Source: CAZSIA01 sp045126355
GTDB taxonomy: Bacteria > Bacillota_I > Bacilli_A > Acholeplasmatales > Anaeroplasmataceae
Length of the DNA stretch: 14,153 bases
Assembly (NCBI GenBank): GCA_045126355.1
Contig: JBGVOE010000128.1
Span: 1-14,153 of the forward strand
Direction of reading: 5' to 3'
Shown: in pieces, positions 13,661 through 14,153 of the stretch
How positions within the stretch are numbered: position 1 is the stretch's first letter
Layout of the letters: every line of letters begins with the position of its first letter
The notes under the pieces: model-generated
Told to the model about the DNA's origin: nothing
The model's database searches: none
What the model saw: only the letters and a program-made list of their open reading frames with translations
Position numbers and translations under genes: made by a program

Positions 13661-14153
13661 ACTTCATTCTTGCTACTTCACCCCATGGTGGAGTAACTTT
13701 ATCATTATTCATTACCCAGATTACCGGAATTCCATTTCTTACACTCTCTTTTGGAAATCTCGCGTAACCATCTGTAAGAATAATTATTGCTTTTGGTTTA
13801 TTCTCTAAATTATTTACATATTCAAAGACTGCAAAAAAGTTTGTTCCGCCTCCACCTTTTGGAATAATTTCTAAGATGTCTTCAATAGAGGAAAACTCTT
13901 TAGGTTCATAAACTACATAATCAAAAAATCCCAAATACCCTGTAAGTGAGGTAAACTGTTCTAATGCTCCTTTTATTTCTGAATATGCTTGTGTAATTTG
14001 ATTACTATTTACAGAACCAGATGTATCAATCATAAATAATATTTCTTTAGGATCATCTTCTTTTTCTACCATTTCATTAAAATCAGGCATGAAAAATGGT
14101 CCATCTATTCTTCTATCAGGAGGTGTAAAAGAATAATCTCCTACCTCTAAAGA
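13659..14153 (-). CDS. VWA-like domain protein (DUF2201 type), C-terminal part
   Basis: The reading frame stays open to the right edge, so only the last 164 residues are visible and no start should be assigned; the ATG at 14090 is internal. The sequence resembles the C-terminal VWA-like domain of the COG3864 family (putative metallopeptidase plus VWA). There is a leader YSFTPPDRRIDGPFFMPDFN, then the metal-binding MIDAS motif DTSGS at visible residues 43-47, a downstream GGGTNF threonine, and the strand AIIILTDGY. Known relatives often lie beside a MoxR-type AAA+ ATPase gene, which would be outside the window. It converges on the SDR gene, and its stop overlaps that terminator's T-run. The exact role is unknown. 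Confidence 0.8.
   Translation of the reverse strand, partial: SLEVGDYSFTPPDRRIDGPFFMPDFNEMVEKEDDPKEILFMIDTSGSVNSNQITQAYSEIKGALEQFTSLTGYLGFFDYVVYEPKEFSSIEDILEIIPKGGGGTNFFAVFEYVNNLENKPKAIIILTDGYARFPKESVRNGIPVIWVMNNDKVTPPWGEVARMK

Overview
The window looks like chromosomal core DNA from an AT-rich, Gram-positive spore-former lineage in the Bacillota (class Bacilli in the broad sense). Three things point there. The gene order pgsA, recA, rny, ymdB, spoVS, miaB, ymcA, cotE, mutS, all on the minus strand, matches the Bacillus subtilis chromosome. Ribosome binding sites are strong. Two sporulation genes, spoVS and cotE, are present. Base composition and protein style would fit a host-associated lineage such as Turicibacter, Erysipelotrichales or RF39-like Bacilli, but I cannot name the genus. 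Tryptophan is encoded by TGG where I checked, so the standard bacterial code applies and this is not a Mycoplasma-type code.

Layout from left to right. Positions 1-145 hold the 3' end of something transcribed on the plus strand, with clustered hairpins and a terminator-like end. Next on the minus strand come mutS (mismatch recognition) and, upstream of it in the same likely operon, a gene for a 669-residue protein I do not recognise by name. That protein has two SAP/Rho-N-like helical motifs, long VEEP repeats, a basic helix and one membrane segment near the C-terminus. Then come cotE (spore coat morphogenesis), ymcA and miaB (overlapping by 8 bases), spoVS, ymdB and rny. Positions 10136-10485 are a gene-free divergent region. 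A plus-strand gene for a small, N-terminally anchored extracytoplasmic protein follows, converging on recA. Further right are pgsA (recA's likely operon partner), a divergent short-chain dehydrogenase gene on the plus strand, and the C-terminal part of a VWA-like protein running off the right edge.

Likely transcription units, inferred from hairpin-plus-T-run terminators and promoter-like hexamers: pgsA-recA; rny-ymdB-spoVS (with a weak hairpin after rny); miaB-ymcA; cotE alone; the 669-residue gene plus mutS; and two plus-strand single genes. Compared with B. subtilis, several genes are missing from the positions where they would be expected: cinA between pgsA and recA, pbpX between recA and rny, tdh-kbl between spoVS and miaB, and mutL directly after mutS. 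The two unrecognised membrane proteins sit at sites where this lineage differs from Bacillus.

The genes fall into three themes. mutS and recA handle DNA repair. rny, ymcA, miaB and ymdB concern RNA turnover, tRNA modification and nucleotide signalling. spoVS and cotE concern sporulation. The best candidates for undescribed biology are the 669-residue possible DNA-to-membrane linker, the 196-residue anchored protein with a palindrome over its predicted transcription start, and the structured RNA end at the left edge.
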